From contig JAJHZJ010000415.1 in assembly GCA_023548195.1 (NCBI GenBank), positions 992,001 through 1,056,000 of the forward strand: a DNA stretch of 64,000 bases. The letters are read 5' to 3'. Position numbers and translations under genes: made by a program. Shown here one piece after another: positions 33,066-44,535 of this stretch. How positions within the stretch are numbered: position 1 is the stretch's first letter; each line of letters opens with the position of its first letter. This DNA is from Bettongia penicillata ogilbyi (lineage: Eukaryota > Chordata > Mammalia > Diprotodontia > Potoroidae). The notes below the pieces were generated by a model, which saw only the letters and a program-made list of their open reading frames with translations, made no database searches and was not told where the DNA came from.

Positions 33066-33540
33066 GAGTAAGATTTGGAAAAGACCTGGAAGATCTTTAG
33101 TCCAACCCCCTCATTTTATACATGACCATAATGAGGTCTCATCTTAATGACCATAATGAGTCACATATTGGAAGACTGTGATTTACCTTAATTTGACAAC
33201 TCAACTCTGCGTACATTTGGCACCAAAAATGCTAAGAAAACAGACCAAACAGGAAGAAGAGTTATTCAGGGCCTATCTATCTACTCCTCATACCCTTCTT
33301 AATTTTATGCAATAATAAAAGTAAAATACTGTCCATTTCACTGAATTTTAGGCATACAAAGGATGCTAGAGATGATTTAGTACAAATGCATCATTTTTCA
33401 GATAAAGAAACTGAGGCCCGCAAAGATGAAATCACTTGCCCATGGCAACTCAGATAAAGTCAATGATCTAGAACAAAAACCTGGATGTTCTTTATTCCAT
33501 GCCTTGTGTTTTTATCCATTTTACCACACGACAGTCCTTT
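33066..33540 (-). repeat. two MIR-like relics
   Basis: First piece 33,066-33,165: 'cttagtccaaccccctcatt', then a small internal repeat of 'gaccataatgag'. Second piece 33,350-33,540: 'gatgatttagtacaaatgca', 'agataaagaaactgaggccc', 'atcacttgcccatggcaact' and 'ttatccattttaccacacga'. Both are reverse MIR-type bodies. Confidence 0.5.
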
Positions 33541-34799
33541 GATAATTTATAATGAGTCAATATCTCTGTGATATAAAGGAGAACTTACATGAGGTTATAT
33601 TATCAGACACTTAAAATAAGAGGATAGATGCTGAGTGAATTAACTGGGCACATCACCAAGTTGCTAGCACACACTCACACACACACATACACTTCATGAA
33701 TGCTTTAACATTTTAACTAAAAAAAAACAAAACACTCCACAAGTCATAGACATAGCCTCTCAAGAGGCTGGGAATCTCATCACAGGAATATCAACTAAGC
33801 TAAACAACTTTTACTTTATTTCATAAAGGTGACTTTCACATTACTAAAGAAATGCATGAGAAAAATTTTTCTATATATGAATTCTTTTGTGGCAAGCCAG
33901 ACTCCTCTTTACACATGACAATACTTATACCTAGGGATTTGTTGAGGGAGGAGAGGAATAAGAAAAAGGTGCAGTTTCCATAAGAGTACAGTAGATAGGT
34001 AAATAAGGAGCAACAAGGAGATAATCTCATACATTCCACCAGAACATCAATTTAGCTAAATAAGTTTTAGACTCAATTGTGTGAATTATTCATATTCATT
34101 TAATATAGCCTATATAGATATATATTTTACTGGATTTTAAGTGGAATGGAAAAAGTGTTAGTTAAAAAAGAAAGAAAGAAAGGGGAAGGAGAGCAGAGAT
34201 CATGAGGTAGAATTGCTGATAGCCAGGAGCAATAGATGGGGGATAGTCATTCGCTAATATATTATGGCTATAATTTTGTGTGTTTCTTCTTGGAACTCTC
34301 CCACATGTATGCTTGTCTGATTTTTTTCTGCTTCTAGCCTTACTACTATTCTTTTGGCCCTCTTTTGTTATCTTCTAAAAAATGTTTCCTCTTCATTTTT
34401 CTTGCTCTAGTAGAACTTTTTCAACCACTCATCTTCCTTGCTTATTTCCTATCCTTCTTTTATTTATTGTTACCACTACTGTGTCAAGCATTGTAAAGGG
34501 TTTTCTTCTTCTTCTCTCTATACTCTCTGGCAGGTGGTAGGGCAATCATGTGTGACACCAACCAAATGCATAAGTGGGTTTTGGTCATTCCTTTGTTCAG
34601 CATGCAGTGTTTGCTTGAATGTGTTAGTAAGTAATGGTGCACGCATGTCAGTGCTGAGGTTCTGAACTCTGTCACAAAACTCTGGTGGCAATGAAAGTCA
34701 TCAATATTTAAAGATCTTTATGCTTTATTTGTATGGACAGAATTCTATCCATATCTTTCTTTTTTGATAACTGAGGTTTACTGTTTGTGTTGTTTTTGG
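33541..34799. other. unassigned DNA
   Basis: A short CA repeat lies at 33,667-33,692. ORFs of 63-75 residues at 33,836-34,675 are featureless. Confidence 0.4.
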
Positions 34800-34895
34800 G
34801 AAAGTTATTCAGATCTTCCTAAGCCCTAATTTCTTCACCTGTAAAATGATCTGTTTAGTTCCTATTATTTCTACATTTATGATACTGCGAAATGA
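34800..34895 (+). repeat. MIR-like relic
   Basis: 'cctaagccctaatttcttca', 'cctgtaaaatgatctgttta' and 'ttctacatttatgatactgc' match the MIR 3' half. Confidence 0.4.
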
Positions 34896-35221
34896 AGCAA
34901 GGAGAAAGAAGTATTCTGAACATCTGGATTTAAGAGAGTGGAGCAAGAAAGACATTCTGAGCATATTTCTGAAGAAAAATAAATGGGGACTGAGCTATGG
35001 AAAAGAAATATCAAGAAGAGTCATTATCTTTTAAATTCATATCAGAGCAGAAGATAGAGGCCAAAAGAAATCTCAAGAAAAAGTAAAATATTAAGAAAAA
35101 AGTTCTTCCTCGAATTTCACCTCCTGATGTCTGACTGTCCACAGACACTATGATATAATCTACTCTTTTGTTACCAAAATGTTTCCTGTAAATTGAAAGT
35201 CCCCTTAACCATAAAGACCTC

Positions 35222-36195
35222 AAGGGAAGAAATCAAAATAATTTATAGACATATAAAAATGCTCTAAATCATTATTGATTAGAGAAATCCAAATTAAAAC
35301 AACCTTGAGAAATCATTTTATATCCATGAAATTGACTAAAAAGATTAAAGGGAAACGAGACAAATGCTGGAGATGTGATAAAATTGGAACACCAAATTAC
35401 TTTTGGTGGAACTGTGAACTGATCCAGTCACTTTAGAGAGCAATATGGAATTATACTCAAAGAGTACTGAAAGTTCCTGTACTCCTTGACCAATCAATAC
35501 CACTAATAGGTCTATTTCTCAAGATGATTATGGGAAAAGGAAAAGAGCCTATAGATTCTAAAATATCAATAGCCAATTTCTTTTTGGTGCAAAAAACTGG
35601 AAATGCAAAACACTGGGGAATGGCTGAACAAGTTGTGATATATATATGATTGTGCTGGAATACTATTGTGCTATAAGAAATGATAAGCTCAGTGATCTTA
35701 GAGCTTAGACACACACCAAAGAATGGAGGGTGAAATGAGCAGAACCAAGAGAACATTGTATACAATAACAATAATATTGTTTTAAAAACAACTTTGAATG
35801 ACTAAGTCATTTTGACTATCATAAATACCCGCATTAATTATAAAGGATATATGAAGAAAGATTCTATCTGCATCCAGAGAAAGAACTAATAAATAGAAGT
35901 ATTCATAGAGTAGTTTTTCATATATGTGTATGTACATGTATGTATACACATATATGTATAAATAGCATATGTGTATATATGCATGTATACATATGTATAC
36001 ATGCATATATACATATGTATACATAAACACATGTATGCACATATGCATGTGTGTATATATATCCATTCACACATATTTTTGTCTAATGGTGGCCCTTTCT
36101 ATGGGGACAGAGGGAAAAAAATGACAAAAAGAAATATACATGATAACTATTATAAAAGGAATAGCAATTTGTATGTAATAGATTTGGAGTTTCGT
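35222..36195 (+). mobile_element. L1 3' end (ORF2 C-terminus and 3'UTR)
   Basis: 'aaatgctctaaatcattatt', 'ggtggaactgtgaactgatc', 'gagagcaatatggaattata', 'gaatggctgaacaagttgtg', 'gaatactattgtgctataag', 'ctgcatccagagaaagaact' and 'tggggacagagggaaaaaaa' are ordered L1 3' sequence. A TATACA/CATATG array (35,915-36,062) lies inside the 3'UTR. Confidence 0.82.
35915..36062. repeat. TGTATA/CATATG degenerate repeat
   Basis: Imperfect 'acatgtatgtatacacatat' units inside the L1 3'UTR. Because units are partly self-complementary, Tyr-rich ORFs appear on both strands. Confidence 0.9.
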
Positions 36196-36733
36196 GTATA
36201 ATCATCTTTTTTATTATTCTATGCTATAGAAATTCTTTTTTATTCCATTACTTGGAAACTTTTTAAATCATGAAAAAATAATCCATTATTTATTATCTTA
36301 CTGATAACCTAATTGTTTTATAACCTGGTAGGTAGTCTTCAATAATTGTTTTGGGAAATAAATTTATCAACCTGTGATTAACCTGGTGATAGAAGTCTCT
36401 GAAATTAGGTAAGATGGACTCCAAAGCCTTTCCAACTTGAATGACTTACCACAGCTTTTCTTCCATTGGCATACTTTTCAAGAATTCATGGTTATATCCA
36501 TACCACAAAGATGTATTGGAGTAGGTATTTAATGGAGAAAGACATATAAACATATGCCAGCTGCCTTCAAGCTATCATAGATGGGTAGCAATGGTAAATC
36601 TTTGGCCTCTTCTGTCTTTTGGGGCAATGGGATTTCCCCAAACACATCATTTCTGTACTCACTAAAAGTGTTTTGAGATCTTTCTGGATTTAACTCTTAG
36701 ATGAAGGAAAAACTAACCAAGCCTTTGATGGGA
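36196..36733. other. unassigned DNA
   Basis: No gene or recognised repeat. Confidence 0.4.
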
Positions 36734-37015
36734 TTTTTTTGTTTGTTTGTTTTCTTTTGAGATGGGTTCTCCCCCTATCATCTGGAATGGAAAAGCAATG
36801 GTAACTCATAGGTATTATCCCACCATTTATCAGTATGGAAGCCTTCTAGTTTTCTAATGTGACTCAGTTCATTCCTCCTTAGTCACCCTGGTGCATTCTC
36901 CTCTACTGATCATCCTCACAGTCTCACCATATCAGTGCAGACTTTAGTATATTACCGCATTCTATCTGCCCTTTATAAGCCCTTTAAAGCAACAAGTTAT
37001 ATTGCCTCGCTTAAA
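36734..37015 (-). pseudogene. 7SL (SRP) RNA pseudogene, copy 2
   Basis: A T-rich stretch (36,734-36,758), the reverse of an A tail, leads into the reverse complement of 7SL RNA: 'gagatgggttctccccctat' (7SL 'gagacggggtctcgctatg'), 'agcaatggtaactcataggt' ('tgcagtggctattcacaggc'), 'ttatcccaccatttatcagt', 'tcattcctccttagtcaccc' ('tcacccctccttaggcaacc'), 'tctcaccatatcagtgcaga' ('gtcaccatattgatgccgaa') and 'ctttagtat'. Similarity fades after about 36,970. Independent of the copy at 23,213. Confidence 0.72.
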
Positions 37016-37084
37016 TTCAGAACATGAGGAAGAAGCTGAATTTCATTTATATCTAATTTATAAAAATAATTGTCAGCATCAAAA

Positions 37085-37262
37085 AGCTCAAGGGATGTCC
37101 TTTATTACATAACTTAAAGTTGCTAGGAAAACCTCTTCCAAAAACCCAGCAAGTGGTAATCCATCTGTTGCTTAAAGACCTCCAGTGAAAGGGAATTCAC
37201 AATCTCCTTAGGTATGCATTTCACTTTTAGATAATTCCAATTATTTTTCTCCTTATATAAAG
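37085..37262 (-). mobile_element. L3/CR1-like LINE 3' relic
   Basis: Read on the reverse strand: 'tggaattatctaaaagtgaa', 'acctaaggagattgtgaatt', 'ccctttcactggaggtcttt' and 'aagcaacagatggattacca' match L3/CR1 ('agagctgtccaaaagtggaa...ggaggtagtgggttcccc...tcattggaggtcttcaagcaaaggctggatgacca'). Confidence 0.62.
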
Positions 37263-38206
37263 AATAATATTACACATAATAATAATAGGAATAGGAATAA
37301 TATGTGTAATCAAAGTGAAATTTCTTTTTTATATTCACAAACAACTTTATATCTTTTGTGGAAAACTGATGTACTTGTTTCATTAGGCAATGAAAACTCT
37401 TTAGTAGAGTGCATGATAATTTGGTAAGAGATTTTTGCATTTCAAATATACCTAGAACACAAAGAGAAGAAATTATTTGAAATTAAGTTGCATGTATTTG
37501 AAAGGGGCTTATGAGTCAGAGGAAACATGTACATTTTTCACTTAAATATTCTCTGCATGAATGCCTAAAACAATCCTCTTGTTCCCAAAGTAGACTCATA
37601 ATTCATGACTAAAATTGAAATCCAATGACATAAAATGAAATTGGTTTGTTATTGTTGAATAAATGTGAATTATAAGTACAGAACTAAAAATGCATCTGGC
37701 TAGAATAGGTGTCTTCCAATAAGGGGAGGCTTAAAATATTAACTGTCATTATTGTCTCAGAGTTTAATATTATCTTTAAGGAAAAAGCATGTCCTTAGCA
37801 TGAATGAGAAAAATTACAAATCTGGCACAAAACTAAATGAAATGACTTTTGCCGTAAAGATACAAAAATCCCTTAATAATTAAAATTTCAGTTTTAATTT
37901 AGATCAATTATGATCACTTCTCATAGAAATTTGAGTTATTATCACTCTAGCAACAAGTTGCTTATATTTCTGCCCTTCAGATGAACTAAAAGTAATAGAA
38001 CTTTCCTAAAAGTGCATTTTAAATTCCCTACATACTTGAAGTTGAATGACTTTTTTAAATTAATATGAAACTTTGTAGATAGAAGTTAGAGAGCTGAAGT
38101 AAAAATGTGTTTTTTTGTGAAAGCATATAAAAATAGTATATGGTGGCTTAATCAAAATAGTACTGGATTTAGAGTCAAATGATCAAGATTTTAAGTCTTA
38201 ATTTTA
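37263..38206. other. unassigned DNA
   Basis: AT-rich, no gene or recognised repeat. Confidence 0.4.
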
Positions 38207-38475
38207 TCTTTTTTTGTAGTTCAGTTCAATAAATGCTTATTAAATGGTCTCTACATTCTAGGCACTGTGCTAAGCATTACAGATACAAATAAGATAAAGA
38301 AAGACTTTCCTTGTCCTCAGAGAACTTGCAATCTAAAGTAGGAAGACAATGCATAAAATGAAGCTAAAAGTGGGAAAGGGGAATAAAATTATATGCCCAG
38401 GATGTGGGCATGATGTAACGTGGAGTGGAAACCAAGCAGAGGTACTGATGGAAAATGGAGTTAGCTCAAAAGTAC
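38207..38475 (-). repeat. L2/MIR-type 3' end relic
   Basis: 'caataaatgcttattaaatg', 'ctaggcactgtgctaagcat', 'tccttgtcctcagagaactt' and 'gcaatctaaagtaggaagac' match the conserved reverse L2-type end. The tail to 38,475 is a weaker match. Confidence 0.5.
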
Positions 38476-38734
38476 ATATCTTAGACCTCTAGAAAATTAG
38501 GCTTTGGGAGGAGTTCAATGTTTCACCCTCTAGTCCTCCAATAAGAGTGGAGAAAGGACTGGGGGAGTTGAGAAGTTATTGGGTAACACAAATCTGAATC
38601 AATCAGTCTGGTAATGAAATTTAATATCAGCTCATTATAGGCGAGCAAGATGTTCCATGAATCCCCTTCCTCCTCCTCCTTCTCGATCATAATCCCTTTG
38701 AATAAGTTACTTATTTTTAACTTATTCTCATATA

Positions 38735-38800
38735 ATTCAACAAACATTTATTGATCACTTCCTATGCATAAAGCTGTGGATTGAAATCTTAAGAGGAAAC
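38735..38800 (-). repeat. L2/MIR-type 3' end fragment
   Basis: 'caacaaacatttattgatca' and 'cttcctatgcataaagctgt' match 'caacaagcatttattaagcacctactatgtgc'. Confidence 0.4.
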
Positions 38801-38884
38801 ACAACAAAATATTCCAAAACAACCAAACAATTTCTGATATCAAGGAGTATTCCACAGGAAATAGGGATAATACTATGTATATTA

Positions 38885-39090
38885 CCCCTAGGTTCTAGAA
38901 TGGTCAGAAGGTCAGGGTCAAAGTCAGGAAGATTCATCTTCCTGAGTTCAAGTCTGGCCTCACACACTCATTGGCAATGAAATTTTGGGTAAGTCACTCA
39001 ATCCTGCTTGACTGGGTTTCTCGTTTGTCAAATGAGCTGGAAGAGGCAATGGTAAACCACTCCAGTAATTTTGTCAAGAAAACCCATAAG
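38885..39090 (+). mobile_element. tRNA-derived marsupial SINE
   Basis: 'gtcaaagtcaggaagattca', 'gagttcaagtctggcctcac' (B box), 'gggtaagtcactcaatcctg', 'caaatgagctggaagaggca', 'atggtaaaccactccagtaa' and 'caagaaaacccataaggga' are in family order. The tRNA-like head is lost. Confidence 0.7.
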
Positions 39091-39174
39091 GGAGTTACTT
39101 TTGAACATCAAATTATTTACTTCATAGGACTTTTCGAGGTGTGAACAAGCAACTGAGACACTGCATACAAATGG

Positions 39175-39210
<36 letters not shown>

Positions 39211-39639
39211 GACTAATGCCATGTATTAGTATAATATAATCATAGCATTGAATTTCATACCAATTATTTATGTCATTCTTTATCTGTTTGAGAAATGTTT
39301 TGCACTTGTGTCTATATAAATCTTGAGTGTGCCTTGATAATTTGACTCCCAAATAACTTACATATTGCTTGTTTTTTTTGTTTGTTTTATAAGTAGGGAT
39401 TATTTTTCTATTACATGCACTTTGCAATAATTGCTACTATAAAGAAGTACTCAGGATTTTTATGAATGTATTTTGCATTCTGTCAAGTCATGGAAGTTAG
39501 GCTCAAAGCTTTTCTTTGTGGCTTCAGGAACTTAAAGAAAAATAAACAGACAAAACTCCTCCAAAAAATATCTCAAATGCCTTTTGATTTTATATTTTTC
39601 CTACTCTAAAAACCCTATACACAGTAAAAAGTAAGTAAT
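39091..39639. other. unassigned DNA with (TA)n
   Basis: A (TA)n array lies at about 39,174-39,210. A 101-residue reverse ORF crosses it and shows no domain I recognise. Confidence 0.4.
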
Positions 39640-39798
39640 TTTGCATCTTAAATAAGTTAGAGCTAGAGTGCACGTTAGAAATTATTTTATCCAGTCTCTT
39701 CATTTAAAGAGGAAATTGAGGTCCAGATATTTTAAATGACTCATCTAAATAGAGTCACTGAGGAAGAAATTAACAAGAACTGGAATTTAAAGCTAGTG
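39640..39798 (-). repeat. MIR-like relic
   Basis: 'gttagaaattattttatcca', 'aaagaggaaattgaggtcca' and 'gaactggaatttaaagctag' follow the reverse MIR body. Confidence 0.42.
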
Positions 39799-40133
39799 CT
39801 TTTCTTTTCTTATTAATTTATTTTAAATGCAAATGCACAAGAAAAGAAAAAAAAACGTATTATAAACTTAAATACTAAAACTTTAATTAAAAATAAGAAA
39901 AGAGAAAAAAGCATTGCCAAGTATACAGCAGAGCATAAGAGAGGATTCAAAATATACAGCAACAAATTTCCATTTTAAGAAAGCCTGTACACTAAATAAA
40001 TAAACAAGGTGTTCAGAGCGCTCCATCTTTGTTTTCTTGCTAGTTTTCTTTTGTTTTCTTCTGTACACTTTTTACTTTGTTCTTTTTCCCCATTCCTCCT
40101 CATCTCTTCCAAGAAGGCTAAAATTTATCTTGG

Positions 40134-40270
40134 ATACACACACACACACCCACTCACACATATATGTACACACACATATATACACATACGCATACAAACA
40201 TATGTATACATACTCATATAGCCATGCATATACATAGATATCCATAATCATACTCATCTGTAGATATATA
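40134..40270. repeat. CA/TA-rich simple repeat
   Basis: 'cacacacacaccc' followed by mixed ATATGTACACAC units inside the HAL1-C 3'UTR. Confidence 0.88.
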
Positions 40271-40499
40271 CATTCATTTGCATCTATGTATACTTGTTTG
40301 TCCTCTCTTTCTCTGAAAGTAGATAGGAACTCAAGTCTTTCCAGATTACTCTAAATTCACCAACTCATCATTTCCTACACCACAACAATATTCTAACTTT
40401 ATACTGTCTAGTTATTTTAAATAGTCCAAAACAATTTTGATTAATATGTCTGACATATAGTTTTGCTATTTTTCTCTTGTGATTAAATCCGTTGTAGCT

Positions 40500-41220
40500 T
40501 TATATGTATGGTGTTCTAAGGCCTATGATCATTTAGTGTCACTGCTGTTAGGTCTTGTGTGATTCTGTATCACTGCCATATTTAAATTTTTTTTCTTGTT
40601 GCTTGTAATATTTTTCTCCTTGAACTGAGGGTTTCAGGAACTTAATTATAATATTCCTATAGGTTTTTCTTGTAGGATCTCTTTTCACATGGTGATTGGT
40701 GAATTTTTTCTGTTTCTACTTACCTCTCTTGTTCTATTGTTTCAGGACAATTAAAAAAAAATTATTTCTTGTGCTATTGTGTCAAGATTCTTTTTTTTGA
40801 CCATAGCTTTCAGGTAGTCTAATTATTCTTATGTTTTCTCTTCCCCAGTTGTTTTTCTTATGAAATGTTTCACATTCTCTTCTATATTTTTGTCTTATTA
40901 TTTCTTGGTCTCACAACTTTGACAGTTTCTCTTTCCTCAATTGTATTTTTGAAGGAGTTGTTTTCTTCCTCAAGATTCTGGATCTCCTTTTCCAGTTTGT
41001 TAGCTTTCTTTGCAAAATCTTCTTATTTTTCATGGATTGTTTTTTTTTAACACTTTTTTCCTGAATCTCTCTCATTTGACTTTAAAGCCTTTTTTTTTTT
41101 TTTTAAAGTTCTCTGAATTCTTCTTAGGCAAGTGATCTTTTAATGTTACTCTTTAGGGTAGAAGAGGTTTTTGGGTTTTTTTTGTTTGTTTTTTGCTACA
41201 GTATCCTCCCCTGAAGATGA
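40500..41220 (-). pseudogene. HAL1-C ORF1 relic
   Basis: On the reverse strand 40,808-40,846 encodes 'RENIRIIRLPE' (ORF1p RRM signature R-x-N-I-R-I-I-G-x-P-E). About 40,900-41,090 is the coiled coil, seen on the plus strand as repeated 'ctccttttccagtttgttag'-like text. About 41,150-41,220 encodes the acidic start region. The C-terminal domain lies at about 40,500-40,740. Numerous stops and homopolymer indels; no product. Confidence 0.75.
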
Positions 41221-41715
41221 ACCCTAGTCTTCCCTATTCCCACAGTAACTTTGTATAGTTATATATAATTTATTTTTTTTAATTTTTATGATTTTTGTGA
41301 TCATACAATTGTATATATGTAATCACCTCTAGTTCTTGGATATGGGGGATGGAGGCTATAGTCTCAGATCCTCCTTCAGTTCTCCCCATTGGCCTAGAAC
41401 TGAAACTGAGAATTTTGTCCTCCTGCAAGCACCCACAGACAAAAGTGTCCCAGTTCCACTACATCTCAGCTCACTGAGTGTGTGCTGGTTCTTTCTCATC
41501 CATGGATGCATCTCAGCAGTATAGCTGGGCCTGATCATTTATCAGCAAAGGTTTCCTCAGTCTTCCAGTCACTCAGATGCCCAACTCTCTACACTGTTCA
41601 GGAGGTGAAAATTACTGTGGCTGGAACTAAGACTTCTAACCCAGCTAGCTCCAGGGCTCACTGCTTGCTGTTTCAGTGGAACTAGCTTGAAGCTGTTTAC
41701 ATTGCAGAAGGACTT

Positions 41716-42815
41716 TTTAAAAGACAGAAATATTGTTCTTGCTTTATTTTTCATTAGTATATTGCAATATTTTAAATATTTTATGGATATATGTACATAT
41801 ATATCAGTATAGATATATGCTCTCTGTATACATACATATATCTATATATGCATATAGATACATATTCTCTCCTTCTCTCCAACTCCCTGCCCTACACACT
41901 GAGAAAGCAAGCAATATATCAATTATGTATATGAAATCATGCAAAATATTTTTATATTAGTCTTACTTTGCAGGAAGGAAAAAAATAAAGGGGAAAATTA
42001 TATTTCAATTTTTATTCAGAGTTCATCAGTTTCTCATTGGAGGTGGCTAGTATATTTTCATCGTGAGAACTCTGGAATGATCTTGATCATTGCATTGATC
42101 AGACAATCCAAGTCCTTTACAGTTGATCATCATTATAACCTTGTTATTACTGTGCACAAAGATCTCCCAGTTCTCACTTCACTTTGCATCAGTTCATATG
42201 ATTCTTGCCATGTTTTTTTTTTTTCTGAAATCACCCCCACATCATGTCTTACAGCACAATCATCTGCCCCAACTTGTTTAGCCATTCACCAGTTGATGGG
42301 CATCCCCTCAATTTCCAATTCTTTTCCACTACAAAAAAGAGCTACTGTAAATATTTTTTGTACATAAATCTTTTTCCTTTTCTTTTGATCTCTTTGAGTT
42401 TCATTTCTAGGAGTGATATTGAAAGGTAAAGGCTTTGCACAGTTTTATAGCTCTTTGAGTGTAGTTTTAAAAGATTCTCCAATTTTGTTGGACCAGTTCA
42501 CTACTCTACCAGCAGTTCATTAATGTACCTATTTTCTCCTTATTCACCCTAGAAATTGTCAATTCTGATAGATGGGAGGAGGTCCCTCAGGGTTGTTTGA
42601 ATTTGAATTTCTCTAATCAATAGAGATTCAAAGCATTTTTCACATGACTACAGACAGCTTTGATTTCTTCTTTTGGAAACTGTTCAAATCCTATGGACTT
42701 TTATCAATGGAAGAATGGCTCTTGTTTTTATAAAATTGACTTATTTTTACCCTCAGTAAATAATTGAGAAATAAAGCTTTTGTCAGAGAAATTTATTTTT
42801 TAATATTCATTGTCT
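41716..42815 (-). mobile_element. L1 3' end (3'UTR and ORF2 C-terminus), left part of an interrupted L1
   Basis: In reverse: TA-rich 3'UTR, 'gagaaagcaagcaatatatc', 'cattggaggtggctagtata', 'ttcacttcactttgcatcag', 'ccagttgatgggcatcccct', 'gggaggaggtccctcagggt', 'atcaatagagattcaaagca' and 'gcttttgtcagagaaattta'. The last motif is where the match to ORF2 stops; it resumes at 44,258. Confidence 0.8.
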
Positions 42816-43483
42816 ATTTATCTTTTAGTAAATTAAAATGTTCCTGATTATCTCTTTTAATTAAGTCATTTTGCTTTTACTTTCTCTGAGATCACGATTG
42901 CTGTCCCAGCAATTTTTTAGTTCATATGAATCCAATCTGCTATCAGCTTCCATTTTATGGGTGAATACATTTCATTCACATTCATGGGGATGATTATTAA
43001 TTGTGCATTTCCTGCTGTAGCATTATCCTGTTCCTCCTTAAAAGATTATTTTGCTTCTAACCACTGTCACCATTAATCATTCTCTCTTTTATCATCTACA
43101 TTTCTCTTATGTCCTTCTCCTCTTATGTCTCTAATGGTAAGTTATATTTCTCTGTATAACTCTCTTTATGTGTGTATTCTTCACTATTTAAACCAATTCA
43201 GATGAAAGTGTAATCCAAGCATTGTCTGCTGTCTTCCACCACTTTTCTCCCCTTCTTTGTACAGTCTCTTCCTTATAGACTTCTTTTATGTAAGAACATT
43301 TTCTGCATTGTATCTCTCTCTTTATCCCTCTTCCTTGCATTTCTCTTACCATTTCACTTTTTGGATGGATTATTTGAACATAATTGTCTCACATTCATGC
43401 CCTCTATCTTTGTAAACTTCCTTTTAACTGCCCTAATAATGATAAAAGCTCTTAGGAGTTAGATAGATAGATGATAGATAGAT

Positions 43484-43554
<71 letters not shown>

Positions 43555-43577
43555 GATGGATAGATAGATAGATAGAT

Positions 43578-43612
<35 letters not shown>

Positions 43613-43642
43613 GATGGATAGATAGATGATGGATAGATAGAT

Positions 43643-43705
<63 letters not shown>

Positions 43706-43747
43706 GATGGATAGATAGATGAGAGATAGATAGATAGATAGATGATG

Positions 43748-43814
<67 letters not shown>

Positions 43815-43815
43815 G

Positions 43816-43846
<31 letters not shown>

Positions 43847-43849
43847 GAT

Positions 43850-43896
<47 letters not shown>

Positions 43897-44257
43897 GATG
43901 GATAGACAAATAGATAGATATACATCTATTATCTTCCCACGTAGGAATGTAAAGTTTAACTTTATTGAGTCCTTTATGATTGCTCTTTCATGTTTACCTT
44001 TTTACACTTTTTCTTGGTTTTTCTGTTTGAATACCAAAATTTTCTATTCAACTCTGATCTTTTTATCAAGAATGTTTGTAAATCCTCTCACTAAATATTC
44101 ATTTTTTCCACCTGAAAGATTACATTCCTGGGTAGGTTATTCTTAGTTATAATCCTGGTTCCTTTGCCTTCTGGATTATCCTCCTCAAAGCTCTCTGCTC
44201 TGATAACATGCAAGCTGCTAAATTTTGTGTGATCCTGATTGTGGCTTTCCCCACCAT
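42816..44257 (-). mobile_element. L1 5' fragment (ORF1 C-terminus, spacer, endonuclease start) lying inside an L1
   Basis: The left end (42,823-43,000), read in reverse, encodes the start of the ORF2 endonuclease: 'aattgctgggacagcaatcg' = I-A-G-T-A-I (family A-G-V-A-I-L), then V-K-A-K, K-R and D-N-E ('agacaatgaatatt'). It stops there next to an A-rich run on the element strand. Rightward come the spacer, a GATA array and the ORF1 C-terminus (about 43,960-44,257: 'cacgtaggaatgtaaagttt', 'tctgatctttttatcaagaa', 'gggtaggttattcttagtta'). RT and 3'UTR are absent. Confidence 0.68.
43460..43920. repeat. long compound (GATA)n array
   Basis: About 460 bp of GATA with interspersed GATGATA, GATGGATA and single GAGA/GATAAATA variants. 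Two ~158-residue reverse ORFs (Tyr-Leu-Ser-Ile) are repeat translations. It sits inside L1/HAL1 sequence between 'aaaagctcttaggagtta' and 'tctattatcttcccacgtag'. Confidence 0.98.
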
Positions 44258-44535
44258 CCCAGTTTTCTGTTTTCCTTCTAATCTTGCTTGTATTTGTTTG
44301 TTCATGAAAAACTTTTAAATTTAATGTAATCAAAATTATCTGTTTTACATCTTGTAATGCTGCTCTCTATCTCTTTTTGGTCCTAAATTCTTCCATTATC
44401 CCTAAATGTAACAGATAAACTATTTCATGGTCCCCTAATTTTATGTCTGAATCATGTACCCATTTTTAACTTACCTTACTGTATAATCTTATCTGAGTGA
44501 AATGTTGGTTTATACCTAGTTACTGCTAAACTATT
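44258..44535 (-). mobile_element. L1 ORF2, right part of the interrupted L1
   Basis: 'ccagttttctgttttccttc', 'taatcttgcttgtatttgtt', 'aaatttaatgtaatcaaaat', 'gtacccatttttaacttacc' and 'ggtttatacctagttactgc' are ORF2 in reverse, starting within about 20 bp of where the left part stops (42,815) in the family sequence. Confidence 0.75.

Larger units (their letters stand above)
39800..41715 (-). mobile_element. HAL1 copy C
   Basis: Reverse-strand HAL1. From the left: 3'UTR ('gagaggattcaaaatataca', 'ctgtacactttttactttgt', shared with 44,640-44,790), a CA/TA array (40,134-40,270), ORF1 (about 40,500-41,220), then 5'UTR-like sequence to 41,715 ('catctcagctcactgagtgt', 'aggtttcctcagtcttccag'). No ORF2 lies between ORF1 and the 3'UTR. 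Confidence 0.7.

Noticed and set aside
43433..43925. Two ~158-residue Tyr-Leu-Ser-Ile ORFs, and the impression of a CRISPR-like array
   Set aside because: The units are 4 bp with GATG variants. There are no 20-40 bp repeats with unique spacers, and the peptides are repeat translations.
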